From contig CANMWA010000017.1 in assembly GCA_947501475.1 (NCBI GenBank), forward strand, positions 1 through 64,000: a stretch of 64,000 nt of DNA, read 5' to 3'. The notes below the pieces were generated by a model, which was not told the DNA's origin, did not search any database, and saw nothing but the letters and a program-made list of their open reading frames with translations. Below are positions 9,256 to 20,000 of this stretch, in pieces. The translations under genes were made by a program, and so were the position numbers. The first letter of the stretch is position 1, and each line of letters starts with the position of its first letter. This DNA is from an uncultured Aquimarina sp. Lineage in GTDB: Bacteria > Bacteroidota > Bacteroidia > Flavobacteriales > Flavobacteriaceae.

Positions 9256-9644
9256 TCCAAAATCATCAAATATTTTTTGTCTTTCTCTCTTTATTCTTTT
9301 AGTTAAATTGTTCTTAGTTTCTTAAAAAATCTTTATCGCATTTTTGCGAGCCTTATTATTTATGTTACCCTTTTGGTTTAAGATTTGTTTCCAACAATAA
9401 AATAAAGTTATAAGGTATGACCACAAAAATCTATATTTTTTTGACTTCGAAATTAAAAAAACTTCCCCCCAAAACCTCCCACCTGTGTTATAGAAATTAG
9501 TATATTTTCAAAAAACAGACACTTAAACATCTTATTTACATATACTTATAATAAAAAACGAAAATTGTGATCTTCGGATAAATATTTGTAGTGTTACACA
9601 CTTTTTAAGGGTGAAAAAAAGGTTTTTGAGAAAAAAAGACTAAA

Positions 9645-9686
9645 AAACAAAAGGTTAAAACATTTAAAATCAATTTTTTAACCTTT
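9645..9686 (-). terminator. Rho-independent terminator after initiator-tRNA fragment
   Basis: Read leftward, AAAGGTTAAAA (9686-9676) and TTTTAACCTTT (9660-9650) form an 11-bp perfect stem followed by TGTTTTTT. It lies directly after the 3' end of the tRNA fragment on the same strand, as a terminator for that tRNA would. Confidence 0.6.
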
Positions 9687-9690
9687 ATTA

Positions 9691-9733
9691 GTAGCGGGAA
9701 CAGGACTCGAACCAGTGACCTTCGGGTTATGAG
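9691..9733 (-). pseudogene. 3' fragment of initiator tRNA-Met (tRNA-fMet), likely attachment-site scar
   Basis: On the minus strand the 43 bases 9733-9691 match the 3' half of a bacterial initiator tRNA. Anticodon loop CTCATAA and 3' anticodon stem CCCG are followed by AAGGTC, a T arm with GGTTCGAGTCC and the acceptor strand TTCCCGCTA. The match stops sharply at the 5' side of the anticodon loop; the D arm and 5' acceptor strand are absent. The T stem carries a T-T mismatch (ACTGG against CCTGT), which suggests it is not under selection as a tRNA. Fragments of this extent are what tRNA-targeting integrases leave behind. Confidence 0.75.
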
Positions 9734-10110
9734 TTCTGAGGTTCAACAGAAGTTATAAATTAGTATTCAAGATTATTATCAAAAACTTAATTAAGCATTG
9801 TTAATTTGTGTTAAATAAATTTCATTTGTTTAGTTTTACATATTAGAATGAAACTAGTGTTAACTTATTGTTTTTGAATATTTAATAAGCTATTAATCTC
9901 TTTAATATCTTGAATCAAAAAGTTTGAACTTTGAATCATCGGGGTCACAAATAGGTGGTTTGAATACTGCCATGGTCACTGAAGGCAGGTTTGAATCCTG
10001 CCGAGATTTATACTCTTAAATAGTATAAAATAAAAGGTGCGTATTTCGGTTCGTAAATTCGTAAAAATACCACAAACAACTAATTATCATGCATTTAAAA
10101 ATAGCTAGAT
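9734..10110. other. Gap with tandem T-arm-like sequences
   Basis: No gene. Two T-arm-like hairpins lie 30 bp apart on the plus strand: 9954-9971 (GGTGGTTTGAATACTGCC) and 9984-10002 (GGCAGGTTTGAATCCTGCC). The second has perfect 6-bp arms around TTTGAAT, close to the GGTTCRANYCC T-loop consensus. No 5' acceptor or anticodon arm can be paired with them, so they are at most tRNA remnants. Confidence 0.35.
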
Positions 10111-10114
10111 AGTT

Positions 10115-10127
10115 CCTCTTTCTCCGC
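10115..10127 (+). other. Possible 3' tail of a tRNA-Ser gene
   Basis: CCTCTTTCTCCGC resembles the last bases of bacterial tRNA-Ser (T stem end and acceptor strand), and a strong terminator begins four bases later. Nothing upstream folds into the rest of a tRNA. Only 13 bases match, so this is tentative. If real, it is a second tRNA 3' end in a region with no intact tRNA. Confidence 0.3.
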
Positions 10128-10128
10128 G

Positions 10129-10165
10129 AAAGCCTTGTAAACAAATGATTTACAAGGCTTTTTTA
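10129..10165 (+). terminator. Strong rho-independent terminator
   Basis: AGCCTTGTAAA (10131-10141), a 7-base loop and TTTACAAGGCT (10149-10159), then a T run. The stem is 11 bp, and flanking AA/TT can lengthen it. No complete plus-strand gene lies upstream, so it probably belonged to a lost RNA gene (see the possible tRNA-Ser tail). Confidence 0.8.
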
Positions 10166-10443
10166 TACTTTTTTATAATGAACCGCAGATAATTCAGTAA
10201 GCATTTTTGCCAGCTGCTCTCGAGTTATATCCCGTTGAGGATTGGCAAGTACCTCATATCCTACTATAAATTTTTAACTGTTGCTGACTTTAAGAATGGG
10301 GATATCACTCTAAGGTAAAATTGTACTTCCTATCATACTATTTGGTAAGCTTTCTAACCAAGTCTCCTAACCCTCGCCCATTATCCGAGAGTCTAAAAAA
10401 ATGTTATTTTTTAATTTAATTGACCATCATTTAGTACTACACT

Positions 10444-11928
10444 CTAATTAAAAATTAAAGGTTTATCTTGTGCAAAAGGGAATACTGGTGAAGGTTTTCT
10501 TGCGCTTTCAAGAATTAAAAGCATTTCCTTCACTATTTCAGGATGTTGGTTAGCAATATCAACTTTTTCACCAATATCTATTGAAAGATCATACAACTCT
10601 ATGGAAGCATTTGGGTTTTGAAACACATTATATTTTACTGCTTTCCATTTACCCATGCGCACTGCTTGTCGACCTCCTTTTTCATGAAATTCCCAATACA
10701 GATAATCATGTTTTTTCTGCTTATCATTTTGCTCTAATAGAGTAGGAAAAAAAGATATTCCGTCTAATCTATTATCTAGGGTATACCCTGTGATATCTGC
10801 CAATGTAGGGAATACATCCCAAAAAGCAGAGATTTGATCAGTTGTGCTATTCGCTTTTATTTTCTCTGGCCATTTTACAATCATAGGTACTCGTATACCT
10901 CCTTCATACAGATCTCTCTTGTACCCTCTTAGTAACCCATTACTATTAAAAAAATCAGGATCTGCTCCCCCTTCATTATGAGGACCATTATCAGATGTGA
11001 AAATAATAATGGTATTCTCGGCGATACCAAGTTTCTCAACTGTATTGATGATCTCACCTACTTGTTGATCAAGAAGATCGATCATGGCAACAAAAGCAGT
11101 GTGGGGTTCTTTTTGTGATTCATATTGCCCTTGTCTATATTCTGGTCCTTCGTCATAACCTTTATAAGGAATTTCACCAGCAAATTGATTTCGATATTTT
11201 TTCATAATCCTCTCGGGTGCTGCTAACTCAGCATGAGGAATGATACTAGGTATATACAAAAAGAATGTAGTATCTTTATTTTTTTCAATAAACTCTATTG
11301 TTTTTTGATGAATAAGCTCTGGTCCATACACACCTTTTCCTCCATTCAGATTTTCTTTAATTACAATAGAATCTTTATCATACCATAAATGTTCTGGATA
11401 ATAATGATGTCCCAATCGCTGGCAGTTATATCCAAAAAAAGTATCAAAACCCTGATTGGTAGGATCCCCTTCAGACAAAGGAAAACCAAGTCCCCATTTA
11501 CCAAAGGCTCCTGTAACATATCCTTGCTGTTTTAACATCTTAGGGATGATAAAAGTACTATCTGGTATTGGAAATTGACCCTCTGGTCTGACTTCTTTAT
11601 TTCCTCTAACCACGGTATGACCAGTATGCATGCCTGTCATCAAAGTTGAACGTGATGGTGCACAAACAGTACTACCAGAATAGTGTTGGGTAAAAAGCAT
11701 TCCTTCTTTGGCCAATCTATCAATATTAGGAGTAGTGAATTTTTGTTGCCCGTAACTGCTTAAATCTCCATAACCAAGGTCATCTGCCAATATATATATG
11801 ATATTAGGGTTGGGCTCTAATACTTTTGGCCCCATCTTTTGCGTATCATTTTTAATAGCATATACACAAGATATAAGAACTAAGAAACTAACTATCCCAA
11901 TAATGATTATGATATTTTTCTTTCTCAT
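10444..11928 (-). CDS. S1-family sulfatase (Cys type), last gene of the SusCD operon
   Basis: A 494-residue arylsulfatase-like enzyme. After an N-terminal hydrophobic segment (a possible lipobox ends at Cys21) come the metal-site strand NIIYILADDLGYGD (42-55) and the active-site signature CAPSR (89-93), whose Cys89 must become formylglycine. Later motifs include GKWGLG near 155, IPSIIPHAE, the TSDNGPHNEGG metal segment and GIRVPMIVKWP. It hydrolyses a sulfate ester, probably on an oligosaccharide in the periplasm. It starts 94 bp after susD and is the last gene of that leftward unit. It resembles the sulfatase at 48187-49629 in signature and length. Position specificity cannot be read from sequence alone. 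Confidence 0.93.
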   Translation of the reverse strand: MRKKNIIIIIGIVSFLVLISCVYAIKNDTQKMGPKVLEPNPNIIYILADDLGYGDLSSYGQQKFTTPNIDRLAKEGMLFTQHYSGSTVCAPSRSTLMTGMHTGHTVVRGNKEVRPEGQFPIPDSTFIIPKMLKQQGYVTGAFGKWGLGFPLSEGDPTNQGFDTFFGYNCQRLGHHYYPEHLWYDKDSIVIKENLNGGKGVYGPELIHQKTIEFIEKNKDTTFFLYIPSIIPHAELAAPERIMKKYRNQFAGEIPYKGYDEGPEYRQGQYESQKEPHTAFVAMIDLLDQQVGEIINTVEKLGIAENTIIIFTSDNGPHNEGGADPDFFNSNGLLRGYKRDLYEGGIRVPMIVKWPEKIKANSTTDQISAFWDVFPTLADITGYTLDNRLDGISFFPTLLEQNDKQKKHDYLYWEFHEKGGRQAVRMGKWKAVKYNVFQNPNASIELYDLSIDIGEKVDIANQHPEIVKEMLLILESARKPSPVFPFAQDKPLIFN

Positions 11929-12022
11929 TTTTATAACTATTCTTTCTTAATAAATAGAAAAGGACATAGAACAAACTAATTCAATATATTCTACGTCCTT
12001 TTAAATAAACAAAAACTAAAAT

Positions 12023-13582
12023 CTATCTATATCCATTATTTGTAGGGTCGGATTCTAATAAATTTGGGTTTAATAAAATTTCGCTTTCAGGTATAGGATA
12101 TAATACATGGTAAGGTTGAATATTATCTCCAGGGTTATTAAAAGATCTATGTTGAACATTTCTCACCACGTCTATCAATATACCCCAACGTATTAAATCC
12201 ATTCTTCTATGGCCTTCTGCACAAAGTTCGAACTTACGCTCATCGTACATAGCCTCTCTAAATTCTGATTGCGTCATCCCGCTCCAGGGTTGATCAGGCT
12301 CAAAAGCACGTTCTCTGACTGCATTCACATATTGATAAGCACCACCAGGACCTGATAATTCATTTTCGGCTTCTGCAGCCATCAAGTATATATCGGCCAG
12401 GCGAAATATCACGTTATTTTCTGGATGACTCTGCCTCGGAGAATTGATACCATCTAAATTCCACATCTTTCTGAAATACGGGAATTTAAGTTCATACCCT
12501 AAATATTCTTTTACAACGGTCACTTCATACCTTAGGTCTCCAGGTTGCCAATTGGCTTGATCTGCTAATTCTGGGAGTACTACAGCCCATCCAAAACCAT
12601 TCATTTCTTCTCCTTGTGTTGCCAGATCTGCTCTTAACAAATCTGCTCTTGTTGGAGTATCTGGACCTCCTGGTCGATTGTTTCTATTTTTGGGTTCATC
12701 TCTAAGACGTGGGTTAAAATCGTCTGTACGTTGTGTTACCCCGTCTCCAAAAACAGAATTATCATTAGAAAAATCTATCACAAATATTTGTTCTGCATTG
12801 TATTGATTTTCAAAATCACTTTGATCAAATACATCCGCAAAATTGTTTAATAATCTATGAGGAGAATTATTAATAATAGTAAGACATTCATCTTTTGCCA
12901 ATTGCCACTCTTTATCAAAAAGATGGAACTTTGCTTTTAAAGCCGTGGCAGCCCACTTTGTAGCTCTACCTAGTTCGGCATTATCATATTCACCAGGAAG
13001 TAAATCAAAAGCTCGCTCGAGATCTTCTTTCATATCTGATCTGATTTGATCTTTTGGAAATCTTTCCAAAGAACCCAATTCATCCAGGGGTAACAATTCT
13101 CTAAAATACGGAACATCCCCCCAGGTATTAGTAAGATGATAATATGCAAATGCTCTTATAAATAGACATTCTCCTAATGCTCGGTCACGTACTCCTTCAG
13201 ACAGGTTTTCATTTCCTTCTATTTTTTCTATAAAAAGCGAAGCATTACGTACGACTTCATAAAGAGCAGCCCAGGTGCCTCTACCATCACCAACGCCTTC
13301 TGCAATTAGGTAATTTGTAACCTCTCTGTTTACATTTCTATTAGGTGCTGTTTCATCTGCTCCATTTTGATATATATTTTCTAGACCTCTTCCTCTATAT
13401 AATGGGCCTTTATGTAGTATTCTATAGAGACCATTTGTGGCCAATATAGCTTCATTATCATTATTGAAGAAATTATCTGTTGCAATTTGATCCCTAAGAT
13501 CTTCTTCTAGAAATTTATCACACCCTACTATAATGGATATCCCTAATAACATGAAGAGAATTCTTTTTATTATTTTTTTCAT
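12023..13582 (-). CDS. susD: SusD/RagB-family glycan-binding lipoprotein
   Basis: A 519-residue outer-membrane lipoprotein with lipobox IIVGC (Cys21) followed by Asp. It has the SusD layout: an N-terminal helical TPR-like part (DQIATDNFFNNDNEAILATNGLYR; ALGECLFIRAFAYYHLTNTWGDVPY) and the C-terminal RagB/SusD signature (RLADIYLMAAEAENELSG; ERKFELCAEGHRRMDLIRWG). It forms the lid of the SusCD importer and captures oligosaccharides at the cell surface. It lies 17 bp after susC. Confidence 0.95.
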   Translation of the reverse strand: MKKIIKRILFMLLGISIIVGCDKFLEEDLRDQIATDNFFNNDNEAILATNGLYRILHKGPLYRGRGLENIYQNGADETAPNRNVNREVTNYLIAEGVGDGRGTWAALYEVVRNASLFIEKIEGNENLSEGVRDRALGECLFIRAFAYYHLTNTWGDVPYFRELLPLDELGSLERFPKDQIRSDMKEDLERAFDLLPGEYDNAELGRATKWAATALKAKFHLFDKEWQLAKDECLTIINNSPHRLLNNFADVFDQSDFENQYNAEQIFVIDFSNDNSVFGDGVTQRTDDFNPRLRDEPKNRNNRPGGPDTPTRADLLRADLATQGEEMNGFGWAVVLPELADQANWQPGDLRYEVTVVKEYLGYELKFPYFRKMWNLDGINSPRQSHPENNVIFRLADIYLMAAEAENELSGPGGAYQYVNAVRERAFEPDQPWSGMTQSEFREAMYDERKFELCAEGHRRMDLIRWGILIDVVRNVQHRSFNNPGDNIQPYHVLYPIPESEILLNPNLLESDPTNNGYR

Positions 13583-13599
13583 CTTGAATATCGTTATAA

Positions 13600-16500
13600 T
13601 TAAAATTTCATTTTAAAACCAGCTGTAATACTTGTCGCATATGGGTATTGACCAGCAGCAAATCCTTGAGATACCGATCCGAATTCATTATTAGTACTCC
13701 CTGAGGTAAAAGTGTTAACCTCTGGATCCCCTAATCTAAAATCAGAGAATAATAATAAATTATTACCGGCAACATAAATATTAACAGCATCAAAAATAGT
13801 ACTAAGACCAGGCATCTTTTTTACAGGAACATCATATCCTAAAGTTACAGTACGTAACCTTAAAAAAGATCCATCTTCTATATTTACGGTACTATTAGGA
13901 TTAAAGATGCTTAAAGAGGTACCTGCACGAGGAACATCTGAGGTTTCGTTTACCCCCGGTATCCAACGATCCAGAACTCTTGGGTCTAGATTTGCAGTAT
14001 CTCTACCATAGAAGGATTGTTGAGTACGGATATTAAAAATATCGCCTCCATATTGTCCTTGAAAGAAAATGTCAAGAGAAATTCCCTGATAAGAAAATGT
14101 ATTGCGGATCCCGCCATAAAAATCTGGTTGAGGACTACCTATAATTATTGCATCATTATTATTAATTATTCCATCGCCATCAACATCTCGAAAACGCGGA
14201 CTTCCTAAAAATGCTCTCCCTTCTAGGCCATCGTCTATGATTTCTTGCGGATCCTTGTAGGTCCCTAAGTATTCAGCGCCAACAAATACAGGCATAGGTT
14301 GCCCCACAACTAACCGAGCAGATGTAAAACCTTGATTTCCTGTATTTTGAATATTGATAAATTCTTCTTTCCCTAAGTCTAACACTTTACTTTTATTAGT
14401 CGACAATATCAAAGAAGTCTCCCATTTAAAAGTATTGGTATTAATATTTATGGTATTTAATGAAAATTCGAATCCTGTGTTTTCTACACTACCAACATTC
14501 TCTAACAATCGACCTCCTGCAGTATCAGGAAGATCCCTAAATAATAAAAGATCTTTTGTTGTTTTTTTATAATAATCAACTTCAAACGAAATGCGATTAT
14601 TAAATAAACCAAGCTCTAGTCCTAAATCCAGTTGTTCTGTAGTTTCCCACTCCAGACCATCGGTTCCAGGGGTTCTTAATACTACTGCCGGCACCAAGTT
14701 TTCATTAAAAAAGGTGAATGTAGAGCTAAATAAATCTAATGAATTATATGCAGGCACTCCTTGTTCACCAACGATTCCGAAACTAGCACGCAATTTTAAT
14801 CGGTCTATAACATCTGAATCTCTTAAGAAGCTTTCTTCGCTCATATTCCAACCAGCACCAATAGATGGAAAGAATGCGTATTTTTTACCTTCTTCAAAAA
14901 CTGAGGACCCATCTTCTCTTCCAACTAATGTGAGTAAATATTTGTCTTTAAATGTGTAATTGATACGGCCTAAAAATGATACTAGTGTTCTTTGACTATA
15001 CCCTGATCGTACTTGATATGTCTCTGGATCTGATCCTGCAGCTAAGTTATTAAACTCTAAGACATCATTTGGAAATCTGTCTGCAGAAGCAAATGCCCTT
15101 TCTGTTGTAATCTTTTGCCAGGTAAATCCTCCTAGTATTTTAAGTGAGTGATCCCCAAAATTTTTGGAATATGTAAACGTATTTTCATTTAAAACATCTT
15201 TTCTCGCTACAGTCTCTACACTTCCAAATCCTCCTTCTTGCCTGGCTAATCTTTGTGGAAGTACTCCTGGTCGGTAGTCGTTTCTTTTAATAAAATTTAA
15301 TGTGGCTCCAACGGTAGACTTTAATTTAAAATCTTTAAAAAGTTCATATTCAAAATACACATTAGTGATTAGGTTTGTAACAATATCATGATCTACATTT
15401 AAGCGTGCATCTGCCACGGGATTTCTTTGAATACTTCCACTTATTGGGTGTGAATCTGTATAATTACCGTCCTCATCAAATATAGCTCTAGCAGGAAGAA
15501 CACTATTAATAATTCCTGCAAAGTCTACTTTACCATTTTCTCGTTTATAATTAGATAAATTCAATCTAATACCTGTTTTAAAGCGATCAGAAGCATTAAT
15601 ATCCAGGTTTGTACGAAGTATAGCTCGTTCTAAGCCAGACCTCTTTAGTATACCTCTTTGATTAAAATAGTTCATAGAGATATAGTAATTAGCATTTTCT
15701 GTATTTCCAGCAATAGATAGATCGGTATTGCTAACAGTTCCCATTTGAGACACTTCATCAATCCAATCTGTATTTGGCACCTCATTAGGGTTTGGATAAA
15801 ATAAATCTATCGTAGGGTCTGTGAATCCAATTGGAAGACTTACGCCATTTACGGTCACATCTGGACCGGGTATAAATTGTCTCGCCTCATTAACATAATT
15901 TGCATAATCTACCCCTCCAACCAGTTCAATTTTATTTGCTAATTGTTGTATCGTAGTAAATTGATTTACAGAAATGACTGGTTTTCCGGCAGATATACCT
16001 TTACCACTTTTTGTAGTAATTAAAATTACCCCTGCTGCTCCTCTTGTGCCATAAATTGAAAGTGCAGTAGCATCTTTTAATATTTGTACAGATTCTACAT
16101 CATTAGTATTAAGAGTGTTTAAATCAAAACCACTACCAACAATAAAACCATCAATAACAAAAAGAGGATCGTTGTTACCATTAATAGAACTTGCTCCTCT
16201 AATCCTAATGGTAGTACCAGCACCCGGAGCTCCGTTATTAGAGGTCACTTCTACCCCTGCAGCTCTACCTTGTAGGGTTTGATCTACTCTTGCTATAGGT
16301 TGATTTTGTATCGTTTCTGCATTTATTGAAGCTACGGCAGAGACTAAATTTTTCTTGGTCGAGGTACCGTAACCAATAACGATCACTTCATCTAGAGTTG
16401 CTACATCTTGTTCTAAAGCTATACGCAAATTCTTATTACTTCCAACAGTAATTTCTTTGGTGATATAACCTACATAAGAAACTACTAAAACGTCAGATGG

Positions 16501-16692
16501 TTTTGCATTTATAGCAAATTTCCCATCAAAATCGGTTGTAGTCCCTGTAGTAGTCCCCTTGATTAAAACGGTGATGCCAGGGATAGACACACCACTATTA
16601 TCTGTAATAGTTCCTGTAATCTCATTTTGCGCAAAAAGATTAGTTAAAGAGAAACTAAAAAAGATGAATAGAAATAATATTTTTGCCTTCAT
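13600..16692 (-). CDS. susC: SusC/RagA-family TonB-dependent outer-membrane transporter
   Basis: A 1030-residue protein with a Sec signal (cleavage near FAQ, residue 22), an N-terminal carboxypeptidase-regulatory-like domain (about 24-98), the TonB-box-type sequence DEVIVIGYGT (101-110), a plug domain with SINGNNDPLFVIDG and SIYGTRGAAGVILITTK (about 115-230), and a long beta-barrel ending in aromatic FKMKF. It imports oligosaccharides with SusD. It is the first gene of the leftward susC-susD-sulfatase unit and is divergent from the hybrid regulator across a 361-bp region holding two copies of the candidate operator. Confidence 0.96.
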   Translation of the reverse strand: MKAKILFLFIFFSFSLTNLFAQNEITGTITDNSGVSIPGITVLIKGTTTGTTTDFDGKFAINAKPSDVLVVSYVGYITKEITVGSNKNLRIALEQDVATLDEVIVIGYGTSTKKNLVSAVASINAETIQNQPIARVDQTLQGRAAGVEVTSNNGAPGAGTTIRIRGASSINGNNDPLFVIDGFIVGSGFDLNTLNTNDVESVQILKDATALSIYGTRGAAGVILITTKSGKGISAGKPVISVNQFTTIQQLANKIELVGGVDYANYVNEARQFIPGPDVTVNGVSLPIGFTDPTIDLFYPNPNEVPNTDWIDEVSQMGTVSNTDLSIAGNTENANYYISMNYFNQRGILKRSGLERAILRTNLDINASDRFKTGIRLNLSNYKRENGKVDFAGIINSVLPARAIFDEDGNYTDSHPISGSIQRNPVADARLNVDHDIVTNLITNVYFEYELFKDFKLKSTVGATLNFIKRNDYRPGVLPQRLARQEGGFGSVETVARKDVLNENTFTYSKNFGDHSLKILGGFTWQKITTERAFASADRFPNDVLEFNNLAAGSDPETYQVRSGYSQRTLVSFLGRINYTFKDKYLLTLVGREDGSSVFEEGKKYAFFPSIGAGWNMSEESFLRDSDVIDRLKLRASFGIVGEQGVPAYNSLDLFSSTFTFFNENLVPAVVLRTPGTDGLEWETTEQLDLGLELGLFNNRISFEVDYYKKTTKDLLLFRDLPDTAGGRLLENVGSVENTGFEFSLNTININTNTFKWETSLILSTNKSKVLDLGKEEFINIQNTGNQGFTSARLVVGQPMPVFVGAEYLGTYKDPQEIIDDGLEGRAFLGSPRFRDVDGDGIINNNDAIIIGSPQPDFYGGIRNTFSYQGISLDIFFQGQYGGDIFNIRTQQSFYGRDTANLDPRVLDRWIPGVNETSDVPRAGTSLSIFNPNSTVNIEDGSFLRLRTVTLGYDVPVKKMPGLSTIFDAVNIYVAGNNLLLFSDFRLGDPEVNTFTSGSTNNEFGSVSQGFAAGQYPYATSITAGFKMKF

Positions 16693-17053
16693 ACAATTAT
16701 TGATTTGTGTTATACTTTTTTTGTTAATACTTGTAAACCCAATAAAGCTCGATTTTTAGATTTTTGAGCAAGTTAAATATATGACCATTGCTTTTTTTTA
16801 ACATATCATTTATTAGGTAAAAATGTTGCATTACCAAATTATTTGGTCTTAATCTATACTTTGCAACATTTGATACCCTATTATTAAACATGATGAAACC
16901 TTATCATCACGTAAAACCAAAAATACCATCCTAAATTATCTTATGTTTATTGTTTTCTACCTATGGATTCTTAAAGTTTTAACTATTTCTTTTTAGATTT
17001 TAGTAAATTTATAGGCATAGAGTTAGAAAATCGTCAGTGTTAATAATTATGAT
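16693..17053. promoter_or_regulatory. Divergent susC / hybrid-regulator promoter region with paired operator motifs
   Basis: Two copies of TGCAACAT-N4/5-ACC face outward. One is on the minus strand (16830 down to about 16814, toward susC) and one on the plus strand (16862-16877, toward the regulator gene). Between them lies ACCAAATTATTTGGT (16833-16847), a perfect 6-bp dyad with 3-base spacer. Distances to the start codons are about 130 bp (susC) and 190 bp (regulator). The same motif recurs at 25798, 44909, 45018 and 49717. Confidence 0.6.
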
Positions 17054-20000
17054 ATGATAAGAATTTTATTCATAATAAGTGTTCTTTTGATATCCTGTAG
17101 CATATCTGGGCAGTCAGCAAAAATGTATTTTCATGAGCTTCAGACAAAAGACATGGCCTTTAGTAGAAAAGTAAACACACTACTAGAAGATAGCTATGGT
17201 TTTCTTTGGATTGGTACTCAAGAAGGATTATATCGTTATGATGGCAATACTATAAGAGAATATCAATCCAATGTATTTGATGAAACGTCTCTTCCTAATA
17301 ATAGTATAAACTCTATTGTAGAAGATAAAAATCAAAACTTATGGATTGGTAGTGAAAGTTATTTAATATTCTATGATAGGAAAAAGGATAGCTTTAAAGG
17401 CTTTTATAAAGATATTACATCTTTTTCTCTTTTTTGTACAGAAGACGGAACCGTTTGGGCTAACTTGAGAGGTAGTGGCTTAGTTAAAATATCTATCTGT
17501 AATACTGATCAAATTATCTTTGACACACATTTTAATTATGACAATAGTCTTTCACAATCTATTAAAGTTGTAAATACTTTTTATGAAGATGATTATAAAA
17601 AGTATTGGATCGGAACCTCAAAAGGCATATTCATTTTAGACCGCACTGGTCATCTTAAACCAACTAATATCGAAAATGAAACATCTGTAATTGCAGATAA
17701 TGGTGACAATTCTTTTCTAATGGCTTCAGATAATGATATTCACATATTAGGATATAAAAAAGATTCTAATACTCTCAAAATTCTGAAATCATATGAAAAT
17801 ATTACAGGTATAGATGACACTACTATAAAAATAACGTCCTTAACTAAAATAGGAGATAAAATAGTATGGGTTGGTACTACTAATGGCCTTATAAAAGGAG
17901 AACTTATAAATAATCAATATTCCTGGAGTAAATTTGCTGCAGACTATGATAAAAAGGGGTACCTATTAAATGATAAAATTAATAATACGATTAAAGATCG
18001 TTATGGAAACCTCTGGATAGGTTCATTAAAAGGAGTCAATAAAGTAATTGGTAAAGCATCAATATTCGAATCAAATACTATTAATTCTTATAATGAATCG
18101 CTCAAAAACAATAGAGTCCAAACCCTATTTATAGATGACCTGGGTACTATTTGGATTGGTTATGAAAACCACGGTCTTTATAAATATGAAGAGCATACAA
18201 ACACCTATACTAAAATTCCTTTCCCCGAAAGTTACATTACATCCATACAATATTCAAATACCAAAGACAAGCTTTTAATATCAGGAGAAAAAGCATTGTA
18301 TGAATTATCTGATTTCAGAAATGATATTTCTATCAACAGCACAAAAATGGTGAAGGAAGTCACAGGAGAAATCATGGATGTAATTACCTTAAGTGAGGAT
18401 GAGATTTGGGTAGGAAATTGGGTAGGAGGAATTGATATTATTAATACTAAAAACAAGTTATCTCCTTTTAAAAACAAAGTGATAGATGAAATGAAAGGAA
18501 AACATATTTCAGTATTATTTAAAGATAATAATGTAATATGGATTGGTACGAGAGGCAAAGGGTTATTTAAAGTTGATTTGGATAATAAGGAAATGATAAA
18601 TTATACCCCAACCCATAAAAATGGTATCTCATCTAATGCTATTCTATGTATTGCAAAAGATCAGGAAGGCCTTATTTGGATAGGAACAAGAGGCGGGGGG
18701 CTTAACAAATACCTCTCTAAAGAAGATACTTTTATATCCTTTGATAAAAATGATGGACTACCATCAAATATTGTTACCGCAATTGAGGCCGATAGTAAAG
18801 ACAATCTATGGCTAAGTACAAAGGATGGTTTAGCCTTATTCAACAAAAGCAATAACTCTTTTTCTGATTTTGGTCTTGAAGATGGTATCACACCAAGAGA
18901 ATTTGTGTATAACTCTAGCGCTTCAGACAAACTAGCTAGTAATTTATTTTTTGGTTACGACGATGGGTTTTATAAAGTAAACACCGAAAAGCTGAAGCAA
19001 AATAACCTAGTTTCTAATACAGTAATTACAAAAGTTAGGAATTTTGGAAAAGAAACTAAAATTAAAAACGGGAAAACAATTGCCAAAGAAAAAGTGTCCT
19101 TAAACCCTTTGGTTAATGATTCTTTACAGTTTTCATATACCCAAAACAATATCGCTTTCGAGTTTTCATCTCTGGACCTTACAGCTCCAAACAAAAATGA
19201 GTATGCCTATATGTTAGAAGGTATACATGATTATTGGATTCATGCTATAGAAACAAATAGAAATGCCAATTATAATAGTCTCGATCCTGGCACTTATACC
19301 TTTAAGGTAAAAAGTTCTAATAGCGATGGAATCTGGAATAAAACCCCAGCTACAATAACATTTACAATATTGCCCCCTTTCTGGAGAACAACCCTTGCAT
19401 ACATAATATATTCTTTGATCTTAATTTCATTAATCATTGCATGTATTATATTGATTAGAAGATGGTATCGATTAAAGAAAAACCTGGTTATGGAAACCAT
19501 TAGTAGAGAAAAAGATAACGAGCACAACAGGATGAAAATGGTCTTCTTTACAGATATTTCACATGAATTACGAACTCCGCTTACCTTGATTCTAGGGACT
19601 ATAGAAAAAGTAATAACAGAAAAACAATACAAGTTAAGTTTACAAACAGCGCAACGTATTTTTAATAACTCATTACGCATGAATAGGCTTATTAACCAAA
19701 TCATGGATATAAGGAAACATGGTGCGGGTGAGTTTAAAATTGCAGTTCAAAAATTAAATATTGTAAACTATATCAATAAAACTAAAAATGCTTTTAATGA
19801 TTTTGCGAAAATTTATCATATCAATTACTCATTAAAAGTTGAAAATGAAAGTATAACAGGTTGGTTTGATCCAGAGATATTAGAAAAAATCTTATTCAAC
19901 CTTCTTTCTAATGCTTTTAAGTATACTCCTGAACAAGGAAAAATTATTGTTACTATCGACACTGTTAAAGGAGAAGCAGTAAAAAATAAAAACCTGAAAC

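Noticed and set aside
9691..9733. Functional tRNA-Met gene
   Set aside because: The D arm, 5' anticodon stem and 5' acceptor strand are missing and the T stem has a mismatch.
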